This document shows positions 5,772 to 7,213 of a DNA stretch of 7,213 nucleotides, one piece after another. Position 1 is the stretch's first letter. Each line of letters opens with the position of its first letter. The notes under the pieces were generated by a model. That model ran no database searches. It was not told where the DNA came from and worked only from the letters and a program-made list of their open reading frames with translations. Origin of the DNA: Caryophanales bacterium (GTDB taxonomy: Bacteria; Bacillota_I; Bacilli_A; RFN20; CAG-826); the NCBI GenBank assembly GCA_028726925.1, contig JAQYPI010000003.1, positions 1 through 7,213 of the forward strand, read 5' to 3'. The translations under genes were made by a program, and so were the position numbers.

Positions 5772-6934
5772 TCGTTGGGGCTGCTTTCGTGGGTGACGCG
5801 ATATCGTTCCGCGACCTCGAGGAACATCTTTTCCATGCGGTCCATGCAGAGGTCGAAATCAAATTGGCGGGCGAATTCGACGTAACGCCTGCCGTTTTCC
5901 TTCGCTTCCTCGGGATGATCAATCCAATAATCGATCTTCTTCGCGAGGTCAATTGGATCTTTCGCGCGGAAGAGGTTCTTCCCCTTGTCGAGGGCGAAGG
6001 TCGAGATGGCGGCGCGCGGGGAATCACTTAAGATCGGGGTGATCCCGCAGGCGAGGCCCTCAAGGCAAGAGATGGCTTCGAGGTCGATGATGGAAGGATG
6101 GACGTAAAGGTCCGCGGAATTGTAAATCTCGACCATCTCGTCGTGGGGATGGAAGCCGAAGACCGGCTGGTTCTTCCATTTGGCGGTCATTTTGCGGAGC
6201 TTCTTCTCCGTGGGGCCGGAACCCGCGAGTACGAGAACGATATCCTCGAAATGCTTGCTTCTTTGAATCGCGCGGATGAGGGTCGGTTGGTCTTTTTCCT
6301 TGCTATAGCGCGCGGAATATAGGATCACCGTCTTGCCGATCCATTCTTTCTTGCGTTGCACCTCCCTCGGATGAAAATCCGGCTTGACGCCGTTGGAGAT
6401 CACGTAGGCCGGGACGGTGTTCCCTGTTTCCTTTTGAAACAAGTCCCGGATGAAGGCGGTCGCGTAATGGATGGCGTCGAGCTTGCCATAGAGGTGCTTG
6501 TTGAGGAAACGATACACTTTGCGATTCGCCGCGCCGGAATTGATGAGACCGACGTGGTTCGTGTAATTCTCGGCCTGCGCGTTGAAGGAACTCGTGACGG
6601 GGATACCCATCTCGTGGGCGAGGTCGACGGCCCGGCAGGCGAGGAAGCCCGCGAAATTGCATTGGACGATGTCCGCGCCTTGAAAGGCCGAGCGGAGCAA
6701 TTCTTCGTCCGCGTGGGCGAGACTCACCCCGTTATGGCGGACGTAGGAATTAAGCGGCCCGAAATTGATGGGGCGGGCGACGAAAAACCCTTCTTGCCCG
6801 ATCCGGTTCTCATCCGGGCAGACGATGCGCACCTCATGCCCCGCGGAACGCATCTTGCGGATGACATTCATCGTGGAAATCGTGGTTCCGTTATTTTCCT
6901 CTCCGAGGACGTCGCAGACGAATGTGATGACCAT
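5768..6934 (-). CDS. GT4-family glycosyltransferase, possibly a diacylglycerol glucosyltransferase
   Basis: This 388-residue protein has the GT-B fold signature of retaining GT4 enzymes, which transfer sugar from a nucleotide sugar. The N-terminal half (about 1-185) starts with the first strand and a NNGTT turn (14-18) and binds the acceptor. The C-terminal half has AGSG (237-240), YVHPS (277-281) and the donor-site region around E286 and E292. The common EX7E motif reads D284-x7-E292, with E286 nearby. The segment ILSDSPRAAISTFALD (301-316) resembles glycolipid-forming glucosyltransferases of low-GC Gram-positives; this is from memory of the family. The coupled acyltransferase downstream supports a membrane-lipid role. 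The first in-frame ATG is 6934, since a TAA lies three codons upstream. Its AAGGA is only two bases away, which is unusually close. A capsule or wall-polymer glycosyltransferase remains possible. Confidence 0.85.
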   Translation of the reverse strand: MVITFVCDVLGEENNGTTISTMNVIRKMRSAGHEVRIVCPDENRIGQEGFFVARPINFGPLNSYVRHNGVSLAHADEELLRSAFQGADIVQCNFAGFLACRAVDLAHEMGIPVTSSFNAQAENYTNHVGLINSGAANRKVYRFLNKHLYGKLDAIHYATAFIRDLFQKETGNTVPAYVISNGVKPDFHPREVQRKKEWIGKTVILYSARYSKEKDQPTLIRAIQRSKHFEDIVLVLAGSGPTEKKLRKMTAKWKNQPVFGFHPHDEMVEIYNSADLYVHPSIIDLEAISCLEGLACGITPILSDSPRAAISTFALDKGKNLFRAKDPIDLAKKIDYWIDHPEEAKENGRRYVEFARQFDFDLCMDRMEKMFLEVAERYRVTHESSPNE

Positions 6935-7078
6935 AATCCTTTTTTAGGAAAAGGTTTTCACGGGGGCAAAGGAAGCGATAAAAGAATGGGGTAACCGTTT
7001 CATAGGGAGGGGATTCTACGGAACGGAGAAGGAAAAAGAAGGGGGACGTCTATGCGAATTCGTGAGAGACAAGGCAAG

Positions 7079-7103
7079 AAAAAACGGCGAATCGCTTCGC
7101 CGT
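7079..7103 (-). terminator. Rho-independent terminator of the tRNA transcript
   Basis: A perfect 8-base-pair stem (7084-7091 with 7096-7103) with a four-base loop is followed on the - strand by a T-run. It begins 11 bases after the tRNA CCA end and separates the tRNA from the glycosyltransferase operon. Confidence 0.9.
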
Positions 7104-7113
7104 GTTTGCCGAT

Positions 7114-7190
7114 TGGTTGCGGGAGATGGATTTGAACCACCGACCCCCAGGTTATGGGCCTGATGAGCTACCAGGCTGCTCTATCCCGCG
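7114..7190 (-). tRNA. Initiator tRNA-Met (anticodon CAT), CCA encoded
   Basis: This 77-base gene carries the tRNA used by the small ribosomal subunit to start translation with formyl-Met. The anticodon CAT is at 7154-7156. Initiator marks are the unpaired C1 x A72 at the end of the acceptor stem, A11:T24 in the D stem, and close overall similarity to the E. coli initiator, including the D loop AGCCTGGTA and the loop CCCATAA or its equivalent. The acceptor, D and T stems pair fully apart from G50-T64. The anticodon stem has A29:T41 where initiators normally have the first of three G-C pairs, plus a T27-G43 wobble. The 3' CCA is in the DNA. Whether other tRNA genes lie upstream, right of 7190, cannot be seen. 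Confidence 0.97.
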
Positions 7191-7213
7191 AGATTCTTTC
7201 TCATCGGCTTGAT

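Noticed and set aside
1740..6934. Mycoplasma-type code with TGA read as Trp
   Set aside because: Three genes end naturally on TGA at sensible family lengths, Trp positions use TGG, and no in-frame TGA occurs within the genes.
7114..7190. Elongator tRNA-Met or tRNA-Ile2 (also CAT anticodon)
   Set aside because: The C1 x A72 mismatch, A11:T24 pair and near-identity to known initiators outside the anticodon stem rule these out.

Overview
The window looks like a chromosomal piece of an uncultured, anaerobic, gut-type member of the Bacillota, probably in the Bacilli/Erysipelotrichales-Mollicutes neighbourhood. This placement is an inference. It rests on strong AGGAG-type ribosome binding sites, two lipoproteins with very short Lys/Leu signal peptides followed by Ser-rich linkers, a rubrerythrin, a GT4 glycosyltransferase of the kind that makes glycolipids in low-GC Gram-positives, and an initiator tRNA with an anticodon-stem substitution otherwise known from some mycoplasmas. 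TGA is used as a stop (three genes end with it) and Trp is TGG, so the standard bacterial code applies.

Layout, left to right. A terminator at 22-48 closes a transcript coming from outside the window. Positions 145-1611 form a self-contained unit on the + strand. It has an array of GTGTTAGAA repeats, a near-consensus promoter directly beside it, a 432-residue AlbA_2/ATPase-like/winged-helix protein (229-1527), a second copy of the array immediately after its stop codon, and a terminator. On the - strand follow a 524-residue Ser-rich lipoprotein of unknown function (1740-3314, own terminator at 1678-1718) and rubrerythrin (3433-3972, own promoter and terminator). Divergent from rubrerythrin is a second lipoprotein (4099-4983, +) that seems to be transcribed as a leaderless message. 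It runs tail to tail into a two-gene - strand operon, glycosyltransferase then acyltransferase (6934 down to 4980), with the stop codons overlapping. An initiator tRNA-Met gene (7114-7190, -) with its own terminator closes the window. The interval 6935-7078 holds only the untranslated leader of the glycosyltransferase operon and no clear gene.

How the genes fit together. The glycosyltransferase/acyltransferase pair is translationally coupled and probably works on membrane lipids at the cytoplasmic face. The two lipoproteins are surface proteins of unknown role, and rubrerythrin is peroxide defence. The most unusual part is the AlbA_2 gene. It is visibly less GC-rich than its neighbours and is bracketed by near-identical 12-base iteron arrays, one against its -35 box and one between its stop codon and terminator. 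This suggests an autoregulated or mobile single-gene cassette.
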